64,000 bases of DNA, taken from positions 1 through 64,000 of the forward strand of contig CAZROT010000008.1 of NCBI GenBank assembly GCA_964601895.1. The letters are read 5' to 3'. Shown here one piece after another: positions 54,705-64,000 of this stretch. The stretch's first letter is position 1. Each line of letters begins with the position of its first letter. The DNA is from CAZROT01 sp964601895 (GTDB lineage: Bacteria > Pseudomonadota > Gammaproteobacteria > Enterobacterales > Enterobacteriaceae). A program made the position numbers and the translations under genes. The notes below the pieces were generated by a model. It ran no database searches. It had not been told where the DNA came from and worked only from the letters and a program-made list of their open reading frames with translations.

Positions 54705-54901
54705 AACCTCTTGCGGCACTCATGACTGGTGCACCAAAAAATTATTTGAACACTTATGTACCCAGTTAAGTATGCTGCAGTTCCACGTTATTAATTTTTG
54801 GCAGATCTCCCCACCAGATTGCGAAAAAGATCTTACTTGCCCGCTTTCGGGCCGTGCTGAAAAGCAAACTTTTCGGTTATGAATTAATACAGGTGATTTG
54901 T

Positions 54902-55723
54902 ATGACTGATATGTCTTTGTTATTTATTGCTTTTATTCTCGGCATTGTTGAAGGATTAACTGAATTTTTACCGGTGTCTTCGACCGGGCATATGATAATC
55001 GTTGGCAGTATACTGGGTTTTACTGGCAAAAAAGCAGAAGCTTTTGAAGTGATTATACAATTAGGCGCCATCATGGCTGTCGTTGTTGTATTCTGGCGTC
55101 GTCTGCTTATGCTGGCAGGTACATTTGTCAGCCCGCTGGCTCATAAAAACAAAACGCCTGCCAGGCAGTTAACCTGGCTGCATGTGTTACTGGCGATGGC
55201 TCCGGCAGCTATCCTGGGGCTGTTATTGCATGATGTAATAAAAACGCTATTTAATCTGCAATCGGTGGCTTATGCGCTGGTAGCAGGCGCTATTTTGTTA
55301 CTTATCGCTGAATGGTCAAAAGCAAAAAATCCACAGACCACTCTGCTGGATAATATGACGTACCGCCAGGCATTCGTCATCGGGTGTTTCCAGTGTCTCG
55401 CTCTCTGGCCCGGTTTCTCCCGTTCAGGCGCGACAATTTCTGGTGCCATGTTGATGGGGATGAGCCGTTATACTGCCTCAGAATTCTCCTTTATTCTGGC
55501 AGTCCCTGTGATGCTTGGAGCCAGCGGACTCAGTTTATATCGCAACCTCGATATCCTGACAGCAGATGATCTTCCCATGTTTGTTACCGGATTTATCACG
55601 GCATTTATAGTGGCGTTAATGACAGTAAACGTTTTTCTGGCATTGACCAGACGTATTTCTTTTATCCCTTTTGTAATCTGGCGTTTTGCTGTTGCAGCAG
55701 GTATCTATCTCGTGTTTATGTAA
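54902..55723 (+). CDS. uppP: Undecaprenyl-diphosphatase UppP (BacA)
   Basis: Integral membrane phosphatase recycling undecaprenyl diphosphate, the carrier for peptidoglycan and O-antigen. 273 residues from ATG 54902 (MTDMSLLFIAFILG); the frame continues upstream to 54854 without family similarity. Motifs: GIVEGLTEFLPVSSTGHMII with catalytic Glu residues, and WPGFSRSGATISGAML. A short GCCCG/CGGGC hairpin (54839-54852) lies in its leader. Confidence 0.96.
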   Translation: MTDMSLLFIAFILGIVEGLTEFLPVSSTGHMIIVGSILGFTGKKAEAFEVIIQLGAIMAVVVVFWRRLLMLAGTFVSPLAHKNKTPARQLTWLHVLLAMAPAAILGLLLHDVIKTLFNLQSVAYALVAGAILLLIAEWSKAKNPQTTLLDNMTYRQAFVIGCFQCLALWPGFSRSGATISGAMLMGMSRYTASEFSFILAVPVMLGASGLSLYRNLDILTADDLPMFVTGFITAFIVALMTVNVFLALTRRISFIPFVIWRFAVAAGIYLVFM

Positions 55724-55765
55724 CAATATTGCAAACATAATCGGGAGAAAGATAAAAATTTCCTG

Positions 55766-57001
55766 TCAGCGAGTAACTGGCTGATTTTTTTTCCATTCAG
55801 TGAGTACAGCAAGACGGCGTTGTTGCAATTCATTGCTAATGGCCTGGCCCTGTATACCCTTTGCTATCACGTCCTGAATCGAAATACTTTTCGCTGCATG
55901 CAATGCAAGGCGCAGGTAATCTCCCTGAGGATAAGGCGCATTCTCGAAGCCCGTACGGCCACGAGCGTCAGCTTCGCTGGTTGCAATTATCTGTTCCAGG
56001 CGCCATGGTTTACGCCAGACATCAATGGCATCGAACAGTTTCAGGAGTGTTTGCGGCTGCAAATTATACACATTATGAATAATATCGTGATATTCAGCCA
56101 CCAGCTTTGCCAGGGAGCTTATTGTACCAGGCACGTGCAGGCGCAGGCAAAGCTGCTCAATAAGTTTTACTCCTACCTTACCATGGCCAGGATGATGAGG
56201 CCACTTCTCTTTAGGTGTCAACCCCTTACCCAAATCGTGGCAGAGTGCGGCAAATCGTATATCCAGCTGCTCACTGATTTGTGCAGCCATAGCGACTGTC
56301 ATCAACGTATGAATGCCAGTATCAATTTCAGGATGCCATTTTTCCGGTGCCGGGACCCCAAACAACTGATCAATTTCGGGGAACAACACTCTCAGAGCAC
56401 CACAATCACGCAGTACCTGAAAATATAGTTGAGGACTCTGGCTTAATAAGGCTTTTTCTGTTTCTTTCCATACTCTTTCAGGAACCAGCGCAGAGAGTTC
56501 GCCCGCTGTTACCATTTCATTCATTAAGGCCGAAGTCTCTGCGGCAATACTAAAGCCAAGGTGAGCAAAGCGGGCAGCAAAACGCGCCACTCTTAACAGA
56601 CGTACGGGATCTTCACTAAATGCTTCTGATACGTGACGTAATACCCGATTTTCCAGATCCCGGCGCCCCTGATAAGGGTCAATTATCTGGCCATCCATAC
56701 TACGGGCAATGGCATTGATAGTCAGATCGCGACGTAATAGATCCTGCGTTAATGTCACTTCTGGCGTTGAATGGCAGACGAAACCGGTATAGCCGCTACC
56801 TGATTTGCGCTCTGTACGCGCCAGCGCATATTCTTCATGGCTTACTGGATGAAGAAAAACGGGGAAGTCTTTACCGACCTGATGATAACCCTGGGAAAGT
56901 AGTTCTTCCGGCGTTGCGCCTGTTACTACCCAATCACGCTCGCTGACGTTAAGGTTTAACAGACTATCGCGGACTGCACCACCGACCAGATAAATTTCCA
57001 T
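55766..57001 (-). CDS. cca: Multifunctional CCA protein
   Basis: Adds or repairs the CCA end of tRNA; the enterobacterial enzyme also has phosphohydrolase activity in an HD domain. 411 residues from ATG 57001 (MEIYLVGGAVRDSLLNL), preferred over 57004 because GGGGAG then lies 7 nt upstream. Motifs: GGAVRD, RDWVVTG, LLRRDLTINAIA, EDPVRLLRVARFAARF, and HD motif LCHDLGKGLTPKEKWP. Convergent with uppP (42 bp). Confidence 0.96.
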   Translation of the reverse strand: MEIYLVGGAVRDSLLNLNVSERDWVVTGATPEELLSQGYHQVGKDFPVFLHPVSHEEYALARTERKSGSGYTGFVCHSTPEVTLTQDLLRRDLTINAIARSMDGQIIDPYQGRRDLENRVLRHVSEAFSEDPVRLLRVARFAARFAHLGFSIAAETSALMNEMVTAGELSALVPERVWKETEKALLSQSPQLYFQVLRDCGALRVLFPEIDQLFGVPAPEKWHPEIDTGIHTLMTVAMAAQISEQLDIRFAALCHDLGKGLTPKEKWPHHPGHGKVGVKLIEQLCLRLHVPGTISSLAKLVAEYHDIIHNVYNLQPQTLLKLFDAIDVWRKPWRLEQIIATSEADARGRTGFENAPYPQGDYLRLALHAAKSISIQDVIAKGIQGQAISNELQQRRLAVLTEWKKNQPVTR

Positions 57002-57227
57002 CATTATGCTCCCCTGTATTGCCGTTGATTCAACTCAGGTCCAGATTACCACAGAGGAGGACTACTTTTATGGATGCATACCCGCGCCCTGGAAAAAGTA
57101 ACCGGATACCGCCAGTTTAATGGGCGAAATTTTCTACAAAGCTAACAGGATACGAAATGCGCCTGTATATAAATAACATCAGTCAGGAACTGGCAGTAAC
57201 CGGAATACGCGATTCAGCGAGCCAGAG

Positions 57228-57884
57228 TTAACTGATTTTCTGCGTATCATGCAGGCGACGCCAAGCGACAAGATCTTCAATAGTCAGTACAGACATATTA
57301 TGCTGGCGTGCAAAAGTGATAACCTGTGGCATACGCGCCATGGTGCCATCATCGTTAGTCAGCTCACACAACACACCTGCTGGCCTGAAACCTGCTAACC
57401 TGACCAAATCAATGCTCGCTTCTGTGTGCCCGCGACGTGTGAGAACCCCACCGGGTTGGGCACGCAATGGGAATACATGGCCAGGACGATTAACATCGCC
57501 AGGTTTAGCATTATCGGCAATCGCTGCTCTTATTGTTGTCAGACGATCAGCGGCAGAAACTCCCGTAGTGACACCCTGCGCCGCCTCGATAGTCACCGTA
57601 AACGCAGTCTGAAACTGGCTGGAATTATGTTCTACCATCATGGGTAATTCAAGCTGCACCCTGCGCTCTTCGGTAAGACACAGACAGACAATACCGCTAC
57701 CGTGACGGATGGCCAGCGCCATCTGTGCTACGGTCATGGTTTCTGCCGCAAAAATCATATCCCCTTCATTCTCGCGATTTTCATCATCGAGAACCATAAC
57801 ACCATAACCATTACGTAAGGCATCCAGCGCGCGTTCTACACGTTCCAGCGGCGCGCCAAAACTGGCAAGCGATGTCTGATTCAT
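57228..57884 (-). CDS. ribB: 3,4-dihydroxy-2-butanone 4-phosphate synthase
   Basis: Converts ribulose 5-phosphate into formate and the four-carbon precursor of riboflavin. 218 residues: LDDENRENEGDMIFAAE (catalytic acidic loop), IRHGSGIVCLCL, VSAADRLTTIRAA, RPGHVFPLRAQPGGVLTRRG and HTEASIDLVRLAG. Stand-alone ribB without the RibA domain, as in E. coli. The leader lacks a recognisable FMN riboswitch. Confidence 0.96.
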   Translation of the reverse strand: MNQTSLASFGAPLERVERALDALRNGYGVMVLDDENRENEGDMIFAAETMTVAQMALAIRHGSGIVCLCLTEERRVQLELPMMVEHNSSQFQTAFTVTIEAAQGVTTGVSAADRLTTIRAAIADNAKPGDVNRPGHVFPLRAQPGGVLTRRGHTEASIDLVRLAGFRPAGVLCELTNDDGTMARMPQVITFARQHNMSVLTIEDLVAWRRLHDTQKIS

Positions 57885-58299
57885 GGTAAAAATCTCATCA
57901 ACATTAGTAAGTAGCGCATAATCATGGCTATTTTTCAGGAGTCATGACATGCTGTTAATGCTATAAAAAGCAGGGCATCTCTTAAGATACGCTAACTTTT
58001 TTCCGGATATCACTGTCGCCACAGGCTTGTGGATGACACAAAATTGCTGATTACAACCTGAATTCATGCACAATTCCAGACACACTCAACTGACTGCTGG
58101 TTGGCAAATTGCTATAAACATAACTGGCATGAACCTGGCAGAAGTTGTCAAAAAACGTTACGGTCATAACGGTAATACCAGTTTCAGACAATTACCAGTA
58201 TATTTCATTCAGGTTGCTGATTTGAGTCTATAAAATAGTTCACCAGAGAGTACACTAAAACAGGATCAATAACGTTATGTTAACATCAGGAATATGCTC
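57885..58299. promoter_or_regulatory. Divergent promoter region, ribB / ubiK
   Basis: 415 bp. Inspected on the minus strand for the FMN-element core (GGGCAGGGTGAAATTCCC-like) and on both strands for genes; neither was found. Promoters for ribB and ubiK are expected here. Confidence 0.45.
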
Positions 58300-58575
58300 A
58301 TGATCGACACGAAAAAAATCGAAGAACTTGCACGCAAGATACATGAAGCCATTCCCAAAGGAGTACAAGAGCTTGGCGACAACGTTGAAAAAAAAATCCG
58401 TCAGGTACTGCAGTTACAACTCGCTAAACTCAACTTCGTTAGCCGCGAAGAATTCGACATTCAGACCCAGGTGCTACAGCGCACGCGGGAAAAAGTGACC
58501 ATGCTGGAAAAGCGCATGGATATCATGGAAGCCAGAATACAGACCATGTCTGAAGCAGATAAAAAAATCGACTAA
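58300..58575 (+). CDS. ubiK: UbiK (YqiC), ubiquinone biosynthesis accessory factor
   Basis: Small coiled-coil protein that binds UbiJ and lipids and supports aerobic ubiquinone synthesis. 91 residues from ATG 58300 (MIDTKKIEELARKIHEAIPK), AGGA 8 nt upstream; 58294 is also in frame. Continues VEKKIRQVLQLQLAKLNFVS, EFDIQTQVLQRTREK and a C-terminal heptad-rich helix. Convergent with hldE. Confidence 0.94.
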   Translation: MIDTKKIEELARKIHEAIPKGVQELGDNVEKKIRQVLQLQLAKLNFVSREEFDIQTQVLQRTREKVTMLEKRMDIMEARIQTMSEADKKID

Positions 58576-58600
58576 ATTTAGTCCGGTCAATTAAGGTATG

Positions 58601-60049
58601 TTATTCAACGCTGTCATCAGCAACACACATTCTTATTTTATTAATAATATGGGTTGTTGATATATTTTCCTCGAAATTCAACACCTTAACCTCACCTCCT
58701 GCTGCCAGAACGCTTGCGCTGCCAGCTATCTCATCGGGTTGATAGTCACCGCCTTTTACCAGCACATCCGGCAACATATCGGCTATCAATCGTTGTGGTG
58801 TGTCTTCTTCAAAAGGGACAACCCAATCGACTGCTTCCAGCGCACCAAGCAGCTGCATGCGTTGTATCAAGGGTGTAATTGGGCGTGTCCTGCCTTTCAG
58901 CCGACGGATGGAGGCATCGGTATTGACAGCAACGACCAGTCTGTCTCCCTGTTTACGTGCATTAGCCAGATAAGAGACATGACCTGCGTGCAGAATATCG
59001 AAACAACCATTGGTCATCACTATTTTTTCACCCCGGTGACGTGCGTCTACAAGTGCTACCTTAAGCTGCTGTTCTGTCATCACACCAAAGCCAGTTTCAG
59101 CGCGGCCATGAACCCTGTCCTCGAGCTCACGAGGGGAAACTGTTGACGTCCCCAGTTTACCGACAACGATACCTGCCGCTGTGTTTGCCAGAAGACAGGC
59201 ATCTTCCAGTGCATGGCCGGCCGCCAGCGCTGCTGACAGCACACCAATCACCGTATCCCCAGCACCCGTGACGTCAAAAACTTCCCGCGCCTGAGCAGGT
59301 AAATGTAAAGGTGGCTGGCCCGCACGTAGCAATGTCATCCCTTTTTCAGCACGCGTGATTAACAGCGCTGAAAGTTCGAAATCAGTGATGAGTTTTGCTC
59401 CTCTGAGCACCAGCTCTGCTTCATTATTTTTACAATGCCCGGCAACCGCTTCAAACTCTGACAGATTTGGTGTCAGTAATGTCGCACCACGATAACGTGC
59501 AAAATCACTGCCTTTGGGATCAGCCAGAACCGCAATACCGGCTGCTCTGGCAAGTTGAATGGCCTGTTGTACACAGGCGAGTGAACCTTTACCATAATCA
59601 GAAAGCACCAGAACCTGTACCTGCGGCAAAATGTTCTGGATACGTTCAAGCAGGGGATCCGGATTGATATCAGCAAAACCTTCTTCAAAATCAAGGCGAA
59701 TTAATTGCTGATGACGTGAAAGAACACGCAATTTTGTAATCGTCGGCTTTCCGGGCACAGAAAGAAAATTGCAGTGCACATTGATAGCCTTTAATTTATC
59801 GGTCAGTGTGCGGGCAGCATCATCCATGCCGGTTATTCCCACCAGATGAGACGTGGCACCAAGAGCGGCAATATTCATGGCAACGTTAGCGGCCCCCCCA
59901 GGACGCTCTTCCATGTCATTGACCTTGACAACCGGCACCGGAGCTTCTGGCGATATACGCAGGGTCGACCCATGCCAGTAGCGATCCAACATCAGATCAC
60001 CTGCCACCAGAACACAGGCGCGACGAAAACCAGGTAATGTCACTTTCAT
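58601..60049 (-). CDS. hldE: HldE, bifunctional heptose kinase/adenylyltransferase
   Basis: Makes ADP-glycero-manno-heptose for the LPS inner core: N-terminal kinase phosphorylates heptose 7-phosphate, C-terminal domain adds AMP. 482 residues from ATG 60049 (MKVTLPGFRRACVLVAGD), with AGGAT upstream; the frame extends to 60151 without similarity. Kinase: PGGAANVAMNIAALGA and DVTGAGDTVIGVLSAAL. Nucleotidyltransferase: TNGCFDILHAGHVSYLANAR and VKGGDYQPDEIAG. Pairs functionally with waaA and waaE. glnE, its usual neighbour, is absent. Confidence 0.96.
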   Translation of the reverse strand: MKVTLPGFRRACVLVAGDLMLDRYWHGSTLRISPEAPVPVVKVNDMEERPGGAANVAMNIAALGATSHLVGITGMDDAARTLTDKLKAINVHCNFLSVPGKPTITKLRVLSRHQQLIRLDFEEGFADINPDPLLERIQNILPQVQVLVLSDYGKGSLACVQQAIQLARAAGIAVLADPKGSDFARYRGATLLTPNLSEFEAVAGHCKNNEAELVLRGAKLITDFELSALLITRAEKGMTLLRAGQPPLHLPAQAREVFDVTGAGDTVIGVLSAALAAGHALEDACLLANTAAGIVVGKLGTSTVSPRELEDRVHGRAETGFGVMTEQQLKVALVDARHRGEKIVMTNGCFDILHAGHVSYLANARKQGDRLVVAVNTDASIRRLKGRTRPITPLIQRMQLLGALEAVDWVVPFEEDTPQRLIADMLPDVLVKGGDYQPDEIAGSASVLAAGGEVKVLNFEENISTTHIINKIRMCVADDSVE

Positions 60050-60223
60050 ATCATCCTTTACTTCAAACGGGCACTTTTCAGCAACGCATACTATTATAGC
60101 CATATGAAATACAATTAAAAATCGCTCGATCTCCTGAGCTATTCTTAACATGCATTCAGGTGTTCGATAACCTGTATTTTTATTTTACTGATGCCTGTTA
60201 GTCTATATCAGTACTATGAACAG

Positions 60224-61024
60224 TCATGATAAAAACAGTTTTTCCAGATAATGGGGTACGGCATCATCAACATTAGACCCAATCATTTCAAGCTCGGGTA
60301 GCCTGTCTTTCAGACGTGGGTGTGCATTGTTCATGATGCAGCCTTTACCAGACATGGACAGCATTTCCAGATCATTCATTCCATCGCCAAACGCAATGCA
60401 ATCAGCCAGCGAATAACCGATAATTTTAACAACCTCTTTCAAGGCATGTCCTTTAGAGACGCCGCCACCCATAACTTCAAGGCAGGTTGCCAGAGAAAAA
60501 CTAACGTTCACTCTATCCCCCCAACGGGCATTAATCGCTTCTTCCATAAATAACAACTGCTGATGATCGCGGGAAGTATAATAGACTTTACAGACACCAT
60601 CTGTTTCCAGTAAACCCGGTTTGAAAATCTGATAATTAAAAATGGATTCCTGAAAAAATGCTTTCTGCTCAGGACTTTCACGGTTTATAAACCACTCATC
60701 GTTACGATAAACGTTAGTGAGAATAGTGGGATTATTGAACTCCATGCCGTAAAGGTCCTGGGCGATATCTGCATCGAGATTGTGACTGAAAATCAGCTCA
60801 CCCTGTGAATTATGCACACGTGCACCGTTAGACGTTATCATAAACGCACTTATTCCCAGACTATCGCGAATTTGCGCGACATCGATATGATGACGGCCCG
60901 TGGCAAAAATAAAATGCACGCCCCGTTGTGTCAGCAATTTCAGTGTTTTTCTGGCATAAGGTGTTAAGGTATGTGCTGGTGACAGTAACGTGCCGTCTAA
61001 ATCGGAAACAACAACATGATACAT
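60224..61024 (-). CDS. yigL: YigL, HAD-family sugar/pyridoxal phosphatase
   Basis: Cof-type HAD hydrolase; E. coli YigL dephosphorylates sugar phosphates, including in the SgrS glucose-phosphate stress response, and pyridoxal phosphate. 266 residues from ATG 61024 (MYHVVVSDLDGTLLSPAHTL), nucleophile in SDLDGTLL, then FATGRHHIDV, ITSNGARVHNS, VSKGHALKEV and FGDGMNDLEMLSM. The longer frame to 61222 overlaps pldB and is not used. Downstream of pldB (47 bp), as in E. coli. Confidence 0.95.
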   Translation of the reverse strand: MYHVVVSDLDGTLLSPAHTLTPYARKTLKLLTQRGVHFIFATGRHHIDVAQIRDSLGISAFMITSNGARVHNSQGELIFSHNLDADIAQDLYGMEFNNPTILTNVYRNDEWFINRESPEQKAFFQESIFNYQIFKPGLLETDGVCKVYYTSRDHQQLLFMEEAINARWGDRVNVSFSLATCLEVMGGGVSKGHALKEVVKIIGYSLADCIAFGDGMNDLEMLSMSGKGCIMNNAHPRLKDRLPELEMIGSNVDDAVPHYLEKLFLS

Positions 61025-61071
61025 GGCAATATGTCCTGTTTTGGTGGCATTTGACACTGTCATAGCCGCAA

Positions 61072-62085
61072 CTAATGATGTTGAGCAAAAAAATCTGTTA
61101 TTGCACTCAGCGCTTCGGCACGCAGTCTGTCCTGCTCGAACAGGATTTCGTGACGTGCTCCTTTTATAACAATCAACTGGTTTTTTGTACGATTCTGCCC
61201 GGCTTGTGCCATTATCTTGCAAAAAATAACATGAGAACGATTATCTACAATACTGTCTTCACTTGCCTGTAATAATAGAAGTGGCGTAGTAATATTACCG
61301 GCCCTGGCAAGAATTTTTTTTATCGCCTGGAGGCTTTCATGTACCCAATGATAAGTAGGGCCACCCAGCTGTGATGCGGGCAAGTCGGTGTAACAATCAT
61401 GGTAATACTGATAACGCGCATGACTGTGCGTTAATGGATTGCCGGCATAAGGTACATACTGCCATCGGGTTTTTCCGGGTACACAGCAATTACGTATGCG
61501 CGGATACTTTTCTGCCCAACTCAGTATCCATTGGACAAGCGCTAACGGTGCAGGCAAATGAATACCAAACATAGGTGCACAGAGTGCGACTGCATTAAAT
61601 ATGTCAGGACTATCGATAATCAATTGCGTCAGAATGGCTCCCCCCATAGAATGCGCGAGTGCAAAACGACGGATATAAGCCCGCGGCGTGATTTCCAGTT
61701 GAATAAATTGCGACAAATCGTCCACATAATCATCAAAAGCATCAACATGCCCACGCTGTCTGTCTGCTAATAACCTGCCTGACAGGCCCTGCCCACGATG
61801 ATCCAGTATCATCACATCAAAGCCCGACGTAAAAAGATCATAAGCCACTTCTGCATATTTTATGTAGCTTTCAATACGTCCTGTCACCAGCACCACAACC
61901 TGGGTATGTCTGGCATGGCAAAAACGGACATAACAAAGACGAACATTACCGACACCCACGAATATCCCTTCTTCCCGCTGCTGCCAGAAATCGTGTAACG
62001 GCCCCTTTACAAAGGCAGTAAACTGTTTTTCACGCGTTAGCCAGTCATCTGCAGGCTTTCCAGAAACATCGGTGCTCAATTTCAT
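61072..62085 (-). CDS. pldB: Lysophospholipase L2
   Basis: Inner-membrane-associated alpha/beta hydrolase that degrades lysophospholipids. 337 residues: LVTGRIESYIKYAEVAYDLF, DHRGQGLSGRLL, nucleophile elbow FALAHSMGGAIL, and the catalytic His near the end in IKGARHEILFEQD. The recQ-pldB-yigL neighbourhood matches E. coli with rhtB/rhtC removed. Confidence 0.94.
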   Translation of the reverse strand: MKLSTDVSGKPADDWLTREKQFTAFVKGPLHDFWQQREEGIFVGVGNVRLCYVRFCHARHTQVVVLVTGRIESYIKYAEVAYDLFTSGFDVMILDHRGQGLSGRLLADRQRGHVDAFDDYVDDLSQFIQLEITPRAYIRRFALAHSMGGAILTQLIIDSPDIFNAVALCAPMFGIHLPAPLALVQWILSWAEKYPRIRNCCVPGKTRWQYVPYAGNPLTHSHARYQYYHDCYTDLPASQLGGPTYHWVHESLQAIKKILARAGNITTPLLLLQASEDSIVDNRSHVIFCKIMAQAGQNRTKNQLIVIKGARHEILFEQDRLRAEALSAITDFFAQHH

Positions 62086-62165
62086 CCTTTACACTGATGG
62101 TGAGAATAAAAATGCCATACTGCCTGAAATAATAGTAAATAATCCCTCCCCTGTCTGATGATAGA

Positions 62166-64000
62166 TCAGAATTCATCTGCATGTGCACATATTGCAGACA
62201 GAAAAAGGGCACCAAAACGCTCAAGTCTGCGCTGTCCTATACCGTTAATGCGCGATAGTTCACCTGTTGTTACTGGCATTTTTTCTACCAGTTCGCGTAA
62301 AGTTGCATCATTAACAACAACATAAGGTGGAATATTTTCTTTATCTGCGATGGTTTTGCGCAATTTACATAACGTGGAAAAAAGCTTCATGTCATAGCGG
62401 CCTGTAGGAAATTTTTGCGGCCCTTTTTTTACAGCAGGAGTAGCAGGTATAGAAGGTCGTGCCAGTTTTAGCGCTACCTCACCACGCAGCACAGGTAATG
62501 CAGCCGGTGTGAGCATCAGTGCTGAATCCCGGGCAACGCTCTGACGCAGAAGCCCTAAATGGATAAGTTGATATAATACACCTTGCCAATGATCACGACT
62601 CTGCGTGCGTCCAACACCGTAAACAGATAATTTATCATGTTCAGATTCACAGATACGCTGGTTCCTGACACCACGTAATACGTCAATAATGTATCCTGGC
62701 CCAGCCTGCTGGCCAACGCGGTACACACAGGAGAGCGCTTTTTGTCCATCAATAAGTCCATCATAAAATCGCGGAGGATTCAGGCAGATATCGCAATTAC
62801 CGCAAATTTGCTGCCTGTTTTCACCAAAATAATTAAGCAGGACTAAACGCCGACAGGTTTGTGCCTGGGCAAATGCCTGCATGGCAAGCAGCTTGTGATG
62901 CTCAATATCCTGTTGTTGTTTTGTACAAAGCGCACTGGGAGAAGCAGGCGGCTTTGCTGCTTTTTCCTGCAAACAATGCGCAAGCCACGTGATGTCTGCA
63001 GGACTGTAGAGTAAAATAGCTTCCGCTGGCTGATTATCACGCCCGGCGCGCCCGGTTTCCTGATAATAAGCTTCAATAGTGCGTGGAATATCAAAATGAA
63101 TGACAAAGCGCACATTGGATTTATTGATACCCATACCAAATGCTACCGTGGCCACCACCACCTGCAACTCATCCAGCTGGAACGCTTCCTGAATCTGCGC
63201 GCGTCGCACATTGCTCATCCCGGCGTGATAAGCGGCAACCTTTACACCACACTGGCAAAGGTGGGCACTAATTTCTTCTGCCCTGATACGACTGTTACAG
63301 TAGATAATGCCGTTTTTTCCCTGCCTTTCTCCAATTAACCGTCTGAGCTGATTCATGGGATTAAATTTATTGAGCACAATATAGCGAATATCAGGCCTGT
63401 CGAAGCTGCTGATATGAATTAGCGGATAAGTCAGATTCAGCAGACGCACAATATCATTGCGTGTCGTTTCATCTGCAGTTGCCGTCAATGCAATAGTCAA
63501 TAACTGCGGAAAACGCTGTTTTAATTCACTGAGCGCCCCATATTCTGGACGAAAATCATACCCCCACTGAGAAATACAATGTGCCTCGTCAATAGCAAGC
63601 AATGAAGGTTTCCAGTCATACAGCTGCTTAAGAAAATGCGCCATCATCAGACGTTCAGGAGAAAGATACAGTAGCTTTATCTGCCCACGCTGACAGGCAT
63701 TCATGACTTCCCGTTGCTGCTCACGGGTTTGCGTACAATTCAGATAGGCAGCCATCACACCACAGGCAGTCAGCTGATCAACCTGATCTTTCATCAATGC
63801 AATGAGTGGTGATACTACTAAGGTTATTCTGTCCATAATAAGCGCAGGAATTTGATAGCACAGCGACTTGCCTCCGCCGGTGGGCATAACAGCCAGACAA
63901 TCCTGCCCGGCAAGAAGCCTGTTAATAATTTCCTGCTGCCCTGGCCGAAATAATTGATAACCAAACGTAGTGCGTAATACCTGTTCCGCCTTACTTTCAT
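62166..64000 (-). CDS. recQ: RecQ ATP-dependent DNA helicase, N-terminus beyond the window
   Basis: 3'-5' helicase of the RecF recombination pathway. The frame is open to the right edge (ESKAEQVLRTTFGYQLFRPG at the edge); about 611 residues are visible and only the first few are missing. An internal ATG at 63887 is not the true start because it would remove motif 0. Motifs: MPTGGGKSLCYQIPAL (Walker A), LAIDEAHCISQWG (DEAH), TATADETTR, YHAGMSNVRR, ATVAFGMGINKSNVRF and QETGRAGRD. RQC zinc cysteines in CRRLVLLNYFGENRQQICGN and CDICLNPP, winged helix, and C-terminal HRDC domain (YVVVNDATLRELVEKMPVTT). Confidence 0.96.
   Translation of the reverse strand, partial: ESKAEQVLRTTFGYQLFRPGQQEIINRLLAGQDCLAVMPTGGGKSLCYQIPALIMDRITLVVSPLIALMKDQVDQLTACGVMAAYLNCTQTREQQREVMNACQRGQIKLLYLSPERLMMAHFLKQLYDWKPSLLAIDEAHCISQWGYDFRPEYGALSELKQRFPQLLTIALTATADETTRNDIVRLLNLTYPLIHISSFDRPDIRYIVLNKFNPMNQLRRLIGERQGKNGIIYCNSRIRAEEISAHLCQCGVKVAAYHAGMSNVRRAQIQEAFQLDELQVVVATVAFGMGINKSNVRFVIHFDIPRTIEAYYQETGRAGRDNQPAEAILLYSPADITWLAHCLQEKAAKPPASPSALCTKQQQDIEHHKLLAMQAFAQAQTCRRLVLLNYFGENRQQICGNCDICLNPPRFYDGLIDGQKALSCVYRVGQQAGPGYIIDVLRGVRNQRICESEHDKLSVYGVGRTQSRDHWQGVLYQLIHLGLLRQSVARDSALMLTPAALPVLRGEVALKLARPSIPATPAVKKGPQKFPTGRYDMKLFSTLCKLRKTIADKENIPPYVVVNDATLRELVEKMPVTTGELSRINGIGQRRLERFGALFLSAICAHADEF

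Noticed and set aside
57885..58299. FMN riboswitch upstream of ribB
   Set aside because: The conserved core of the FMN element was looked for on the minus strand and not found.
1..64000. CRISPR arrays, insertion sequences, prophage genes, rRNA operons
   Set aside because: No spaced direct repeats, transposase motifs, phage structural genes or rRNA sequences were recognised.

Overview
The window is chromosomal DNA of a gammaproteobacterium in the order Enterobacterales. BarA, ArcB, YqjA, FadH, DiaA, YicC, Cca, HldE and RecQ can be aligned by eye over nearly full length with their E. coli counterparts. Several enterobacterial gene blocks survive in shortened form: relA/barA, rnpB-rsmI-lpoA-yraN-diaA-dolP, waaA-waaE-coaD-mutM, rpmG-rpmB-radC-coaBC-dut-pyrE-rph-yicC, tRNA-Ile2-rpoD-dnaG-rpsU-tsaD, plsY-folB-uppP-cca, and ribB-ubiK-hldE. 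Genes usual at these joints are absent (rlmD between relA and barA, slmA between dut and pyrE). Base composition looks to be in the middle 40s percent GC by eye, intergenic spaces are wide, and accessory genes are virulence-like. An insect-associated facultative symbiont related to Hamiltonella, Regiella, Fukatsuia or Sodalis fits this, but the placement is inference.

Layout. 1-4507: relA (minus, cut by the window edge) and divergent barA. 4600-18000: an accessory region. It holds a decayed type III secretion chaperone joined in frame to a cysteine-protease-like effector that is frameshifted at a run of seven A. Next is a 2803-residue RTX/TcdA-like toxin, then an AT-rich stretch with two small proteins and a YbdK-type carboxylate-amine ligase. 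18195-21330: fadH and yqjA. 21489-24530: a second effector-like membrane protein and a Tat-exported DJ-1/PfpI protein. 24644-46487: RNase P RNA; the rsmI/lpoA block; arcB; the LPS core/CoA/DNA repair block (waaA, waaE, coaD, mutM); rpmG/rpmB; radC; pyrimidine and RNA-processing genes; mltF; and a third effector-like gene. 46591-64000: a periplasmic metallo-beta-lactamase-fold protein, tRNA-Ile(CAU), the rpsU-dnaG-rpoD operon, tsaD, plsY, folB, uppP, cca, ribB, ubiK, hldE, yigL, pldB and recQ (cut by the right edge).

How it fits together. The housekeeping genes cover translation, replication priming, cell-envelope assembly (Kdo transfer, heptose supply, undecaprenyl recycling, peptidoglycan control), redox and carbon-source signalling (ArcB, BarA) and the stringent response. 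The accessory genes look like host-interaction factors: one chaperone/effector pair, two further effector-like proteins and one very large autoprocessing toxin. No type III or type I secretion apparatus lies in the window, so export of these proteins depends on genes elsewhere. Most of these accessory genes have a perfect inverted repeat just before the start, which may be a shared control element or may reflect AT-richness.
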